Positions 35,102-44,640 of a stretch of DNA of 64,000 nucleotides are shown piece by piece. Below the pieces are notes generated by a model. That model did not search any database. It saw nothing but the letters and a program-made list of their open reading frames with translations, and was not told the DNA's origin. How positions within the stretch are numbered: the first letter of the stretch is position 1; each line of letters opens with the position of its first letter. The DNA is from Terriglobia bacterium (GTDB lineage: Bacteria; Acidobacteriota; Terriglobia; Terriglobales; Acidobacteriaceae). Location: positions 1 to 64,000 of the forward strand of contig JAIQEY010000020.1 in NCBI GenBank assembly GCA_020073565.1. The letters are read 5' to 3'. The position numbers were made by a program, and so were the translations under genes.

Positions 35102-37372
35102 GTGACAGCTCGTGTCCGACGCTTCCATTTGAGAACGGTGCCGATGCCCAAGCTCCCGATTTTTCGGTTGCGCAATTCGGAGCCTCTGAGCCGGCCCGAA
35201 CTCCACTTCTACGGACTCGTCCTGTCCTTCAGCGGGCTGCAACTTGGGGTCGACAATCTCCGCTACGACGTGTTTCTCAGTCCCCGCGTCACCGAGGACC
35301 TTCGCCTCCATCTGGCGCGGTACATTCGCAGGTTTGGGGACGTCGAACCGCTGCTTGATATGGACGTGCCTACTGCCGCGAGGAACCCGTTCTTGCGTCC
35401 TACCGCCGAAGGGGCTACCCAGCTACGCAAGGCCGGTCCCGCCGATCTCAAGACGCTGCTGGTCTCACTGCACCTCGCGATCCTGAATCGGGCGAAGGCC
35501 GAGGACAATCCATCGGTCGATGTGCTGGGTCGACTGGCGGTGCTCAAGTTCATCCGCGCGGAACTGCAGGTTCAGTTTGCACGGATCCTCGAACAATGCC
35601 GCATGAAGACCAAGTCGCTCGAGGGTGTGCGGCAAGTGAAGATGCTGGAAACGCAGGAACTGGTGTCCTCGTTCCAGGTCCACAAGAAGATTATCCTCCG
35701 CAAGGCCGGGCAGGAATTGTTTCGACTTCTGCGGGATATTGAGAAAGAAACGCTGGCGCGCACTCGCCGATCGCTGCTGGGCGAATTGCCGGCCGACACG
35801 TATCGCCTGTTTCTGAATCCGCTGATCTTTACCGAAGACGGGCGCGACGACTACCTGTGCGCTGAGCACTATTACATGTTTGGCAACTTCGATAAGGATC
35901 CCGACCGTTTTGCGAACCTTCGATGGCTGGCTCTGGAGTTTCTGAAGCGGCTTGGTTATGGAGAGAGCGTACCCGAGGAGCACCTCGAACTTGCGCTCAA
36001 CGTGCCGGAGAACGCCGCGGCGCTAGTGGGCACGGGCACCGACGAGGATGCCACTGCGGAAGGCCGTGGCCAGAAAGACCGCCTCGACTTGTGGACGCGT
36101 ATGCTGCAACAGGAAGGGATCCTGGCCTCGGTGATCGCGTCTTACGAGACCGTTCCGTTGCTGGCCGAATACTCGCCGCGCGTCAACCCGCACCAATTGA
36201 AGAATGCCCTGCTCTCCCGGGAAGAGTCGGAACGCGTCAAGAAGATCATTGCCGAGCACCGCTTGTTTCCCGAGCGCTTCTTCAACGCCCTGGGGCGCGT
36301 GGCTTCGTGCCGGGGCGCCGACCGCACTCGGCTCACGGCGCGCCTTCTGCGCGATCTGCTCTGCTATCACCGCGATCTGCGCGGTCTGGAAGCGGTCAGC
36401 ACAGGGTTCGACAGCATCAACCTGGTCACGGACGACAAGGTTCGCGAACTCTCAACTTTGAACGGCATGCTCTACGAGTTCTTGCCGCCCGAGGACCAGC
36501 GTCCGGCCGAGGAGCGAATTCTCCATCACGTGATCATCAAGGCGGACTTGCGCGACTCGTCCCGCCTCACTCGCTCGCTGATGGAAAAGAGCATGAATGC
36601 CGCCTCCTACTTCAGCCTCAATTTCTATGAGCCCGTGAACAAACTGCTCGCGAAATACGGGGCCACCAAAGTGTTTCTGGAAGGCGACGCCATCATCCTG
36701 GCGCTGCTGGAACGGGAAGGTGAAGCGATGCTCAGCGTCAGCCGGGCGTGCGTGCTGGCGGCAGAGATTCTGAGTTTGTTGCGCGGCTACAACGAACTGC
36801 TTGCGCGGGCTGGGTTGCCGCAGATGGAAGTCGGACTCGGCATCGCCTATCAGGACTCGGCTCCCCTCTACCTGATGGATGGCGAACACCGCATCATGAT
36901 CTCGGACGCCATCAACGACAGCGATCGCTTATCGTCCTGCAACAAGCGTGTGCGCAAGAAGATCGCGCCCGATGCGAGCGTCTTTCAGGTTTACTCGGTG
37001 CAAATCGGAGGCAATGAGGGCCCAGACTCGGGGGTAGAAGAACTGCGGCTGAACTACAACGTAGGTGGAATCTGTCTGAGTGAACCCGCCTTCCGGAAGA
37101 TGCAACAGGAAATCGCGCTCGCCCCGTGGTATGCCGACTTTGCCGGCCGGTGGATTGACGACCAACGCGAGTTTTTCGTGGGCACCGTTCCGCTTGCCAA
37201 CGGGGCGTTTCGCCGGATCGCCATTCGCAAGAGCCGCATTGCCCAGGTCGATGTCCGCGATCTTTCCATTCTGCGCTGGACTGACCGCTATTATTACGAA
37301 GTGTGCGCCAACCCGGCGGTCGAGGCGGCGCTGCCGCGCGAAAAATCTGCCGCCGCTCATCACCCCGCCTGA
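35102..37372 (+). CDS. Large protein with a divergent class III nucleotide-cyclase-like domain
   Basis: I do not recognise the first 470 of its 756 residues: soluble, mainly helical, with a Lys/Arg-rich middle (HKKIILRKAGQELFRLLRDIEKE, about 194-216). From about 475 the sequence follows a class III adenylate/guanylate cyclase plan. VIIKADLRDS holds an Asp (482) at the first metal position, VFLEGDAIIL an Asp (529) at the second, and SDAINDSDRL has Asn605 and Arg609 spaced like the catalytic pair. A Lys for purine selection is not identified. The last 140 residues form an unassigned tail. Starts: GTG 35102, or ATG 35144, which is 14 codons later. Confidence 0.7.
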   Translation: MTARVRRFHLRTVPMPKLPIFRLRNSEPLSRPELHFYGLVLSFSGLQLGVDNLRYDVFLSPRVTEDLRLHLARYIRRFGDVEPLLDMDVPTAARNPFLRPTAEGATQLRKAGPADLKTLLVSLHLAILNRAKAEDNPSVDVLGRLAVLKFIRAELQVQFARILEQCRMKTKSLEGVRQVKMLETQELVSSFQVHKKIILRKAGQELFRLLRDIEKETLARTRRSLLGELPADTYRLFLNPLIFTEDGRDDYLCAEHYYMFGNFDKDPDRFANLRWLALEFLKRLGYGESVPEEHLELALNVPENAAALVGTGTDEDATAEGRGQKDRLDLWTRMLQQEGILASVIASYETVPLLAEYSPRVNPHQLKNALLSREESERVKKIIAEHRLFPERFFNALGRVASCRGADRTRLTARLLRDLLCYHRDLRGLEAVSTGFDSINLVTDDKVRELSTLNGMLYEFLPPEDQRPAEERILHHVIIKADLRDSSRLTRSLMEKSMNAASYFSLNFYEPVNKLLAKYGATKVFLEGDAIILALLEREGEAMLSVSRACVLAAEILSLLRGYNELLARAGLPQMEVGLGIAYQDSAPLYLMDGEHRIMISDAINDSDRLSSCNKRVRKKIAPDASVFQVYSVQIGGNEGPDSGVEELRLNYNVGGICLSEPAFRKMQQEIALAPWYADFAGRWIDDQREFFVGTVPLANGAFRRIAIRKSRIAQVDVRDLSILRWTDRYYYEVCANPAVEAALPREKSAAAHHPA

Positions 37373-37424
37373 TTCTGTTGATGGAGCGATTGAGAGGGGT
37401 GTCGGCCCCGACCGGAAGAAACAC

Positions 37425-37488
37425 AAGGTCCCTCGACTTGTGCTTAGTCGCTTCGCTCCTGCGCCCAGCGCTCGGGATGACAGATTTT
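37425..37488. repeat. ggtccctcgact...gggatgacaga repeat fragment
   Basis: This resembles the family at 53573-53641 and 60892-60959 in its ends (ggtccctcgact, cgggatgacaga), but the middle is different. It fills the 124-base convergent spacer between the cyclase-like gene and the TonB-like gene. Confidence 0.45.
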
Positions 37489-37496
37489 AAGAGTTG

Positions 37497-39215
37497 TCAA
37501 AAATCCCGCCTTGATCGAAACGGAATCACTATTACCGCTTCCAGCGCCACCGGCTTTCCGGCTCGCAGTGCAGGCAGAAATTTCGACCTTGCCAGGGCAC
37601 TCGTGGCGAACGGCTCCAGTCGCTCATCGGGGCTGTTCAGCACGCGAATGTCTCCCACCTGCCCATCGGAATGAATGACCGCGTACAGCGTGACCGAGCC
37701 ATGGACATTCTCGCGGATCAACTCCAGCGGATATCCCGGATCCGATTTCTCGGCCATCACGGGCGCGAGCAGTTCACCCACCGGGCGGTTGTCTTTCAGT
37801 TCGGCAAAGCGGATCACCCAGCTCCCGGTGACCGAATTCAGGTTTGGCATGTTCAGGGTCATCGAATAGAAGCGCTTTGCACCAAACACCTGTCGATCGG
37901 CTTCGGTGACCTTGTCGTCGGCAACTGGAGTTGCGGGCCGCGCATTCGCGCCCACCCTCGGCGGGGTTGCTTTCGCCATCAACTGCGGGTCTTCGCCGCC
38001 ATCGACGTCGGCTGAGCCCGTTCCATCCTTCTGAACCGGACCAACCGCGCGGGAATTCGCCGCACCTACGTGCAATCCGCTGGGAAGAGAGCTGTTGTTT
38101 TTCCCGCCGGCACCGTCTCCCCCGCCGTTGCCCTTGCTGCCTGATCCTCTCGACCCTGGATTCGATCCGGACAACCGCGGAGTCCCAGAAGCTCCCCGGT
38201 TTCCGTCGGGGCCAGCGGCAAACGCTCCCCGCCGGTTTCCTCCCGGGACTGGAACCGGACCGCTGGGCGTCGCGGGATGAATTCCCAGTGCGATCAGCCG
38301 TCCTGCCATGCTCGCTCCGCCGGCAGTTCCCACACTTGGCGGAGGCGCCACCGGCTCTCCGCTGCTGGGCAAACCGCCCATGCCACGCGCGGCCAAGGAA
38401 TGCTGTGGAGCAACGGCTAATTGTGGAGCTGGAGCCACCACCGCACTTGGGCCGATGTTGATCTCCCCGACGTGCCCAACTGATCGAGTCAGCTCCGGAG
38501 GCGGTGCAATCACGGCCGCATCGGGCCCGGCGAAACTGCGGGTCTGGGTGCGCGACACTTCCGGTGGGGGCGCAACGATCTCCGACCGTAGCGAACTGCT
38601 TACGACCTGGTTGCGGATCGAGTCCACTTCCGGCGCAGGCGCGATCACGGCCGTTTCCGGGGCGATGATCCGAGTCATCGGGGCGCGAGTCGCATCCAGC
38701 GGAACCATGGGAGCGACCGGGCCGGTCGCGACAATGTTCGGCACCGGCACGTCATGAGAGAGTTTGAGATTCGGGGGTGCGACGATGGTCTGCCTCCGGT
38801 TATCTGCTTCGGGAGGCACAGAGAGGATCGGCTGTTTCGCGTACACCGGATCTCCCGCCTGTTCTTTCGGTGCATCCGATGTGCCGGTGTCCAGGGGAGG
38901 CAGGTACTCATCGGGCGTATAGGTGATCAGGGAAGAGCGGTCGAACGCGGCGCTTGCCAGGATATTCTGCTGCCTCAGCCACGCCAGCGAGAGCGCCCAG
39001 ATCAGTGCCCCCGCGGCGACGTGCAGCAGGGCCGACTGGAGAAACTTTCCCCACGGCATGCGCTGCCGGACAAACACGTCGCGCCAGAGTCCGATTTCGG
39101 TTTCCCGGGAGTACCGAACCGGCCGCAAGGCCGCGCCCACGCTGCTCCAGAAGGCCCGTCCGCGGGGTTCCAGCTCAACTAGAAACTTTGGGGAAGTTCC
39201 CCTTGGGGTCTCCAT
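37497..39215 (-). CDS. TonB-like energy transducer with repeated Ala-Pro linker
   Basis: 572 residues. A single transmembrane segment (about 60-80, FLQSALLHVAAGALIWAL) is followed by a long periplasmic linker and a TonB C-terminal domain (about 470-570, GSVTLYAVIHSDGQVGDIRVL to VIVIPF). The linker repeats xVIAPPPE-type motifs at least six times, then a Gly/Asn/Ser-rich stretch (SKGNGGGDGAGGKNN). The domain probably links a membrane motor to an outer-membrane receptor, although no ExbB/ExbD genes are near. The start is ATG 39215, behind GGAG; the 60 codons upstream lack hydrophobic or conserved features. Confidence 0.85.
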   Translation of the reverse strand: METPRGTSPKFLVELEPRGRAFWSSVGAALRPVRYSRETEIGLWRDVFVRQRMPWGKFLQSALLHVAAGALIWALSLAWLRQQNILASAAFDRSSLITYTPDEYLPPLDTGTSDAPKEQAGDPVYAKQPILSVPPEADNRRQTIVAPPNLKLSHDVPVPNIVATGPVAPMVPLDATRAPMTRIIAPETAVIAPAPEVDSIRNQVVSSSLRSEIVAPPPEVSRTQTRSFAGPDAAVIAPPPELTRSVGHVGEINIGPSAVVAPAPQLAVAPQHSLAARGMGGLPSSGEPVAPPPSVGTAGGASMAGRLIALGIHPATPSGPVPVPGGNRRGAFAAGPDGNRGASGTPRLSGSNPGSRGSGSKGNGGGDGAGGKNNSSLPSGLHVGAANSRAVGPVQKDGTGSADVDGGEDPQLMAKATPPRVGANARPATPVADDKVTEADRQVFGAKRFYSMTLNMPNLNSVTGSWVIRFAELKDNRPVGELLAPVMAEKSDPGYPLELIRENVHGSVTLYAVIHSDGQVGDIRVLNSPDERLEPFATSALARSKFLPALRAGKPVALEAVIVIPFRSRRDF

Positions 39216-39397
39216 CCATGGCTCCAATGCGTGCCTGCCAACTCCATCGGTGGCGTCCCCCGGCAGATGGGATCCGAAGCGCTGCGACGGGTTGCTCCGG
39301 ACGGCAATGATCGTCCGATTATATCTGACCCGTCCCTCCAAAAATCCCGCAAATGCCCTTCCGGCGCATCTACAATGATCGGAAGGCAGAGGCAATC

Positions 39398-39901
39398 ATG
39401 TCCATTTCTTTACGCTCTTGTGCCCTACAAGTTGCTTGTTTCGTTTTGCTTGCCCTTCTTCCGATGGTTGCGCAGCAGGAGAAAGCACCCACTCCGGTCG
39501 CAGGTTCCGAATACTCCGGCATGTACAGCTTTATGCGCGATGGGGAATTTGTGCAGGTTACCGTTGAAGACCAGGGCCGCGTCAGTGGGTTCGTTTCACG
39601 CTATGGCGACCTGGAAAGCGATCGCGGCGCCTTCCTCGACCAATTCTTCAAGCAGGGCAAGCTTGAGGGCAACAAACTCACCTTTACCACCGAGACCGTA
39701 CACGGCATCTGGTTTGAATTTCGTGGAAGCGTCGAACGCGGCGAAGGTAAGAAGGCGGGCGATGAAGCGTACTATCTGCTCAAAGGGACTCTGACAGAAT
39801 ATTCCACCGATGACGCGAAGAAGACCTCGTCTCATTCCCGCGAAGTGGCACTCAAAAGCTTTCCGCAGGATGTGAACCCCACACACGCAGAACGAAAGTA
39901 G
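39398..39901 (+). CDS. Hypothetical secreted protein
   Basis: 167 residues. The signal peptide MSISLRSCALQVACFVLLALLPMVAQQ is cleaved about 26. The mature part (YSGMYSFMRDGEFVQVTVEDQGRVSGFVSRYGD, then TFTTETVHGIWFEFRG) reads like a small beta-barrel fold; no catalytic residues are seen. It is divergent from the TonB-like gene and ends 9 bases before the convergent Cys-rich gene. Confidence 0.68.
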   Translation: MSISLRSCALQVACFVLLALLPMVAQQEKAPTPVAGSEYSGMYSFMRDGEFVQVTVEDQGRVSGFVSRYGDLESDRGAFLDQFFKQGKLEGNKLTFTTETVHGIWFEFRGSVERGEGKKAGDEAYYLLKGTLTEYSTDDAKKTSSHSREVALKSFPQDVNPTHAERK

Positions 39902-39910
39902 GCTGCCGGG

Positions 39911-40174
39911 TCAACCGGCCAGGAGTTGCCTGGGTGCTTCCACACCGCGGGCTGCCATCCGCTCGGTGCGAATCGGTGCGGTGGTGGCAACGCCTTGCTC
40001 CACGACCACCTTCATCGACCTGCTACACGCTCCGCAAAGCCAGTAGTGTTCAATCATTCGCTCAGTGCTCAGGCCGTCGGGGCTGGTGAGAAACCGCTCG
40101 ACCGTGAAGATACGGCCGTCATAGAGGTAGCGGAAGGGCGCGCTGCAAGACGGGTTTAAACAACTGGAAAGCAT
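39911..40174 (-). CDS. Small Cys-rich protein, possibly zinc-binding
   Basis: 87 residues. Two Cys pairs, CLNPSC near the start and CGAC later, fit a zinc ribbon; the middle has RYLYDGRIFTVERFL and EHYWLCGACSRSMKVVV. Similar short proteins exist in acidobacterial genomes from memory, with no known role. ATG 40174 is used, since 17 further in-frame codons upstream are non-conserved in look. Confidence 0.65.
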   Translation of the reverse strand: MLSSCLNPSCSAPFRYLYDGRIFTVERFLTSPDGLSTERMIEHYWLCGACSRSMKVVVEQGVATTAPIRTERMAARGVEAPRQLLAG

Positions 40175-40237
40175 GACAGCCTCCAAGGCTGAGATTTGTA
40201 AGGGTTGGTTTTGCCGGCCCCACACAGGGTTCCGCTA

Positions 40238-40642
40238 TTAATTTGCGCCCGACGCGACTCTGGCCTGCTGACCTTCCAATTCCTGAATGCGCCGGATCTC
40301 CGCCATGAGCCAAGCCCGAACCGCCGCTTCCACTTCCACCTGGGTGTACTGCCGGCTCATGCTGTGAACCGTTTCACCATCCTGGTTCAGAGCGATGAAG
40401 TGGCAGGGATCCATCTCGTGCTGGAACTCTTCCGAGACAAACGGGTACAGCCAGCAATCCGAGCAGGGCGTCGAACGCTCCGGATCCAGCCGGTTCGGAC
40501 ACGAGGGCGAATCCAGGAAGATCGAAACCGGCCTCCAAGGCAGGGCTCCCCCATAGCCGCCTCGCTCCAAAAAGGCCAGCTCTTCCATCAGGAGGTTAAG
40601 GATCTCCAACCTGGATTTCGGCACAAACACCTCTTCACGCAC
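40238..40642 (-). CDS. Conserved hypothetical protein
   Basis: 134 residues, soluble. Seen are an N-terminal helix (SRLEILNLLMEELAFLERGGYG), then CPNRLDPERSTPCSDCWLYPFV with several Cys that could bind metal, and HFIALNQDGETVHSM in the C-terminal half, ending in a charged helix. It starts with GTG 40642, 75 bases from the CRP-like palindrome at 40717, which may control it. The family is not recognised beyond resemblance to acidobacterial proteins. Confidence 0.62.
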   Translation of the reverse strand: MREEVFVPKSRLEILNLLMEELAFLERGGYGGALPWRPVSIFLDSPSCPNRLDPERSTPCSDCWLYPFVSEEFQHEMDPCHFIALNQDGETVHSMSRQYTQVEVEAAVRAWLMAEIRRIQELEGQQARVASGAN

Positions 40643-40982
40643 CTAACAAAGCCCCCGTGATGCTGTCATTCTGGTACGATTGCGAACTTCTTTCGGTGAT
40701 CACAAACACCGGCCAATGTGATAGACCTCACACCGCAGCATTGTGACTTCTGTCATCGGCACGGAATCAGTCGCATTGGGAAACGTCTTGGCCAGCGACC
40801 TTTTTTCGCTGCCGCGGAGTCGATCCGGAACAATTTTCTCTTTACACGCCATCTTTGCACTGTGGCATTTCGCACATCCCGTAAAACAAATGGCATTTCA
40901 AGGATTTAGGAAGCGGTCTCTGCCTTGGAGGATCAGTTGCAACTTGCTTGGTATCACACAATCCCCTCCCAAGGAGACTGCT
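40643..40982. other. Divergent intergenic region with regulatory site
   Basis: 340 bases between divergently transcribed genes. They hold the CRP-like palindrome at 40717-40732 and a weaker relative, tgtgacttctgtcatc, about ten bases further on. A T-rich stretch with possible promoter elements lies near 40820-40850. No other gene is supported. Confidence 0.6.
40717..40732. promoter_or_regulatory. CRP/FNR-type operator
   Basis: TGTGA-tagacc-TCACA is a perfect two-fold site with the classic N6 spacing of CRP-family binding sites. A degenerate second site (TGTGA-cttctg-TCATC) follows at about 40743. Confidence 0.6.
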
Positions 40983-41345
40983 ATGAAGAAAATCCAAAAT
41001 GTACTAAGTATTGCGTTGCCAGCGGCACTTGTAATTGCCGTGTTCTGTTATGTGGGGCAGACGGCAACCGCACAGAACCCAAGCCCTTCCAGGACTGTGT
41101 CGGCTCAGGAACGACCGACCCAGCAAGCGGACGAGCAGAAGGCAGCACCTGAACCGAAAACTTTCACTGGAAAGATCGTGAAATCCGGGGACTCACTTGT
41201 CCTTTCGGACACAGAAAGCAAGACGATGTACAAGCTGGACGACCAACAGAAGGCAAAGGAATTCGTCAACAAGGACGTGAAGGTGGTTGGCGTTTTAGAT
41301 GACTCCACTGGCATGATTCGCGTAAGTTCGATCGAGCCAGCCTAA
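40983..41345 (+). CDS. Secreted DUF5818-like protein
   Basis: 120 residues. Signal peptide at 1-30 (IALPAALVIAVFCYVGQTATAQ), then a low-complexity linker, then a C-terminal OB-like domain: FTGKIVKSGDSLVLSD, then YKLDDQQKAKEFVNKDVKVVGVLDDSTGMIRVSSIEP. This is the pattern of a family common in Acidobacteriota; its function is unknown. ATG 40983 has a good Shine-Dalgarno (aaggaga). Confidence 0.8.
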   Translation: MKKIQNVLSIALPAALVIAVFCYVGQTATAQNPSPSRTVSAQERPTQQADEQKAAPEPKTFTGKIVKSGDSLVLSDTESKTMYKLDDQQKAKEFVNKDVKVVGVLDDSTGMIRVSSIEPA

Positions 41346-41485
41346 CTGTTGTTTGAGCGAGGGACGGGGCTGCGGGCCCCCGTTCCTCGCTTCTTTTTTC
41401 AATCTTCCGAAACCGGTACCCCGCGCGCGTCTGTTTGCTAGTCGATCCCAGGGACATCACAAACTCGCAGCAGGGGAGCCCATGC

Positions 41486-43777
41486 ATGCGGTTGTTCAGT
41501 GTTCGACTTATTGTTTCGCTGATTGTCGGCATCACGCTGGTTTCGCTTTCCTTCTCTTACTACCAGGTGGTTGCAGAAAAGCGCACCCTTCGTGGCGACA
41601 TGGAGCGCCGGGCGGAGGTGCTGGGCGAGAGCCTCGGCGGCAATGTCGAAAAGACGTGGGGAGCGGGTTCGAACCAGGGAATGCAGCGCCTGGTGCAGCG
41701 CTTTGGAAATCGCGAGCATTTAATTGGAGTCGCAGTCTATAACCGGCAAAGTGAGGTCATCGCGATGACCCCAGAGCTGGGGAAGATGCTCCCCGACCCG
41801 CCGCCGGCCCTGACGCATGCCATCCAGAAGGATCACGAGGAGAGTTCGTTCGTTAAGTTGGGCAACACCCCGGTTCTAATTTTCGCGTTGCCTCTTCATC
41901 GCCAGGATGAATTGGTAGGCGGCCTGGCAATTGTGCATGATGCGAGCTTCATCCACACGCAGATGATCGGGGTGTGGCGAGACGCATTTGTACACGTGCT
42001 GGCGCAGGTCTTTCTCATCGTGCTGATTACCCTGCTGATTGTACGGTGGAGCATTGGTGGGCCGATTGCGCGGGCGGCGCAATGGATGAAGGGGCTGCGT
42101 ACGGGAAGAATTTCCGCAAGCCAGGAAATGCCAAACCTCGACATGTTCCGACCCCTGGCGCGCGAGGTGGCCACCATGGCAGAGAGCCTGAGCCAGGCGC
42201 GCAACGCCGCCGAGAACGAAGCTCGGCTGCGGGAAGCAGGGGAGTCGATGTGGACGGCGGAGCGGCTTTCGCTACAGATCCGGACTCGGCTCGAGGGAGG
42301 CAGGCTGTTCGTCGTCTCCAATCGCGAGCCTTACATGCACCAGCGCAATGGAAAGGCGCTGAATGTGGTGGTGCCGGCCAGCGGTCTAGTGACGGCCCTC
42401 GAACCTGTCCTCACGGCCTGTGACGGAACATGGATCGCGCACGGCAGCGGAGATGCTGACCGGGAAGCAGTGGATGCGCAGGATCGCCTTCGAGTTCCGC
42501 CAGAGGATCCGCACTACACCCTGCGGCGCGTGTGGCTGGGCAAGGACGAGGAGCAGGGATACTACTATGGGCTGTCCAACGAGGGGCTTTGGCCGCTGTG
42601 CCATATCGCCCACACGCGCCCGATTTTCCGGGCGGGCGACTGGCAGCATTACGAAGAGGTCAACCGCAAATTCACTCGCGCTTTGTTGGAGGAGATCCAA
42701 GACACTCCCCGACCAGTGGTGCTGGTTCAGGATTACCATTTCGCGCTACTGCCGCGGTTGATCAAGGAGCAACGACCGGATGCGAGAGTCGCCATTTTCT
42801 GGCACATCCCGTGGCCGAACCCAGAGGCATTCGGCATCTGCCCGTGGCAACGCCAGGTGGTGGATGGGTTGCTGGGCGCGGATCTGGTTGGCTTTCACAT
42901 TCAGTCGCACTGCAACAATTTTCTGCAGACGGCGGACCGCGTGGTGGAGTCACGCGTGGATTGGGAGCATTTTTCAGTGCTGCGCCAGGAACATCGCACC
43001 ATGGTCCGGCCCTTCCCGATCAGCGTGGACTTCACCGGCGACGAACCCGGAGAAAACAATAATCACGGGTTCTACTACCTGGAGCGGCCCGCATTGCTGC
43101 GCAGCCTGGGTGTGGAAGCCAGTTTCATGGCCGTCGGAGTCGACCGGGTGGATTACACAAAAGGAATTCTGGAACGTTTTTTGGCGGTCGAGCGTTTCCT
43201 GGAGCAGCATCCCACCTATCAGGGCAAATTCACATTGGTGCAGATTGGAGCGCCCAGCCGCACGCATATCAAGCGTTATCACGACTTGCTGGCGGAAGTG
43301 GAGGCAGAGGCGGAGCGCATCAACTGGCGTTTTCAGGCTGGGAAGTGGAAGCCCATCGTTTTCCTGAAGCGGCAGCATAGCCACGATGAGATCGCACCCT
43401 ACTATCGTGCCGCCGATCTTTGCCTGGTGACATCGCTGCACGATGGCATGAACCTGGTGGCTAAGGAATTTCTGGCTGCGCGCGGGGATGAGCGCGGCGT
43501 GCTGGTGCTGAGCCAGTTCACAGGAGCTGCGCGCGAACTGCGCGATGCCTTGCTGGTGAATCCTTATGACATCGAACAGACCGCCAGCGCCATTCGGGCT
43601 GCGCTCGAGATGGCGCCGGAGGAAAAGGAACTGCGCATGCAGCGGATGCGAAAGGTGATCCGCGAACACAACATCTATCGCTGGGCAGGAAATCTGATTA
43701 CAGAGCTTTGCGAGGTACGGCTGGACAAGGAAGAGGATGTGACCCCGAATCTTGGGGTGAGCGTATCCGCGGCCTGA
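41486..43777 (+). CDS. otsA: Membrane-anchored trehalose-6-phosphate synthase with sensor/HAMP N-terminus
   Basis: OtsA joins UDP-glucose and glucose-6-phosphate. In this 763-residue protein the GT20 domain starts only at about 274 ([13 protein letters not shown]) and has [21 protein letters not shown] and [30 protein letters not shown]. The first 270 residues are a membrane sensor: helix about 5-27, a periplasmic domain, second helix about 168-187, HAMP-like region and linker helix. Classical OtsA is soluble, near 470 residues. ATG 41486 is behind GGGGAG. It is followed by otsB, a DUF5752-like gene and a TreT-like gene. Confidence 0.9.
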   Translation: MRLFSVRLIVSLIVGITLVSLSFSYYQVVAEKRTLRGDMERRAEVLGESLGGNVEKTWGAGSNQGMQRLVQRFGNREHLIGVAVYNRQSEVIAMTPELGKMLPDPPPALTHAIQKDHEESSFVKLGNTPVLIFALPLHRQDELVGGLAIVHDASFIHTQMIGVWRDAFVHVLAQVFLIVLITLLIVRWSIGGPIARAAQWMKGLRTGRISASQEMPNLDMFRPLAREVATMAESLSQARNAAENEARLREAGESMWTAERLSLQIRTRLEGGRLFVVSNREPYMHQRNGKALNVVVPASGLVTALEPVLTACDGTWIAHGSGDADREAVDAQDRLRVPPEDPHYTLRRVWLGKDEEQGYYYGLSNEGLWPLCHIAHTRPIFRAGDWQHYEEVNRKFTRALLEEIQDTPRPVVLVQDYHFALLPRLIKEQRPDARVAIFWHIPWPNPEAFGICPWQRQVVDGLLGADLVGFHIQSHCNNFLQTADRVVESRVDWEHFSVLRQEHRTMVRPFPISVDFTGDEPGENNNHGFYYLERPALLRSLGVEASFMAVGVDRVDYTKGILERFLAVERFLEQHPTYQGKFTLVQIGAPSRTHIKRYHDLLAEVEAEAERINWRFQAGKWKPIVFLKRQHSHDEIAPYYRAADLCLVTSLHDGMNLVAKEFLAARGDERGVLVLSQFTGAARELRDALLVNPYDIEQTASAIRAALEMAPEEKELRMQRMRKVIREHNIYRWAGNLITELCEVRLDKEEDVTPNLGVSVSAA

Positions 43778-43812
43778 TCCGGCAACACGGGAGAGAGGAG
43801 GTGAACGAAGCG

Positions 43813-44640
43813 TTGAAACCAGACGCGCAAACCGAAATCGACACATTTCTAAGAACCGTCGCAGAAGCGCAGCGCTCGCTCTTGCTGCTCGACTACGACG
43901 GTACACTGGCACCTTTTCGGAAGAATAGGGCGGCGGCGGTTCCCTATCCGGGTGTCGTTCCGGCGCTGCAGGCCATCATCGAGAACGGACGAACACGGGT
44001 TGTCATTATCTCGGGAAGAGATGCGCGCGATGTGGTCCGGCTGTTGAAAATCCAACCCGTGCCCGAGGTCTGGGGGCTGCATGGTTCGCAACGGTTGAAA
44101 CCGGGAGGCAGCTCGGTAACCCTGCCGCTGGAGGAGCGTGCCATGGCGGCGCTTGGAGTAGCCGGCCGCTGGCTCGACTACCAACAACTGCGGCACACCG
44201 CGGAACCCAAGACTGGAAGCATCGCCGTACATTGGCGAGGACTGGCGAATGTTGAAGCGGAGGAGATTCGGAGCCGGGTTCTGATGGGTTGGTTGCCCAT
44301 CGCCAAGGGCGCGGGTCTGAGTTTGCTGGAGTTTGACGGCGGCGTTGAAGTTCGCGCAACCCGCTTCAACAAGGGTGACACGGTGCGCGTCCTGGTGGGA
44401 GAGATGAAACCAGGCACACCGGTTGCGTATCTCGGAGATGACAACACCGACGAGCCAGCGTTTCGGACGGTGGATGGCTCGGGGTTGAGCGTGTTGGTAC
44501 GCCAGCGGTCGCGACGGACGGCCGCGAAGTTATGGCTCAAGCCACCCGGCGAGATGCTGGACTTCATGGACCAGTGGCTGGCTGCATGCCGCGGACAAGA
44601 AGCTCTGGGCAGGGAGGCCGCTGTGGCGAGGACCGGATGA
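43813..44640 (+). CDS. otsB: Trehalose-6-phosphate phosphatase
   Basis: HAD-family phosphatase that turns trehalose-6-phosphate into trehalose. Motif I is LLLDYDGTLAPF near residue 25, motif II VVIISGRD at about 67, and the C-terminal acidic motif YLGDDNTDEPAF at about 205. FNKGDTVRVL gives the conserved Lys. Length is normal (275). The start is TTG 43813, chosen because AGGAGGTG lies 9 bases upstream; GTG 43801 is in frame but overlaps that ribosome binding site. It is 35 bases from otsA and overlaps the next gene by 4. Confidence 0.93.
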   Translation: MKPDAQTEIDTFLRTVAEAQRSLLLLDYDGTLAPFRKNRAAAVPYPGVVPALQAIIENGRTRVVIISGRDARDVVRLLKIQPVPEVWGLHGSQRLKPGGSSVTLPLEERAMAALGVAGRWLDYQQLRHTAEPKTGSIAVHWRGLANVEAEEIRSRVLMGWLPIAKGAGLSLLEFDGGVEVRATRFNKGDTVRVLVGEMKPGTPVAYLGDDNTDEPAFRTVDGSGLSVLVRQRSRRTAAKLWLKPPGEMLDFMDQWLAACRGQEALGREAAVARTG

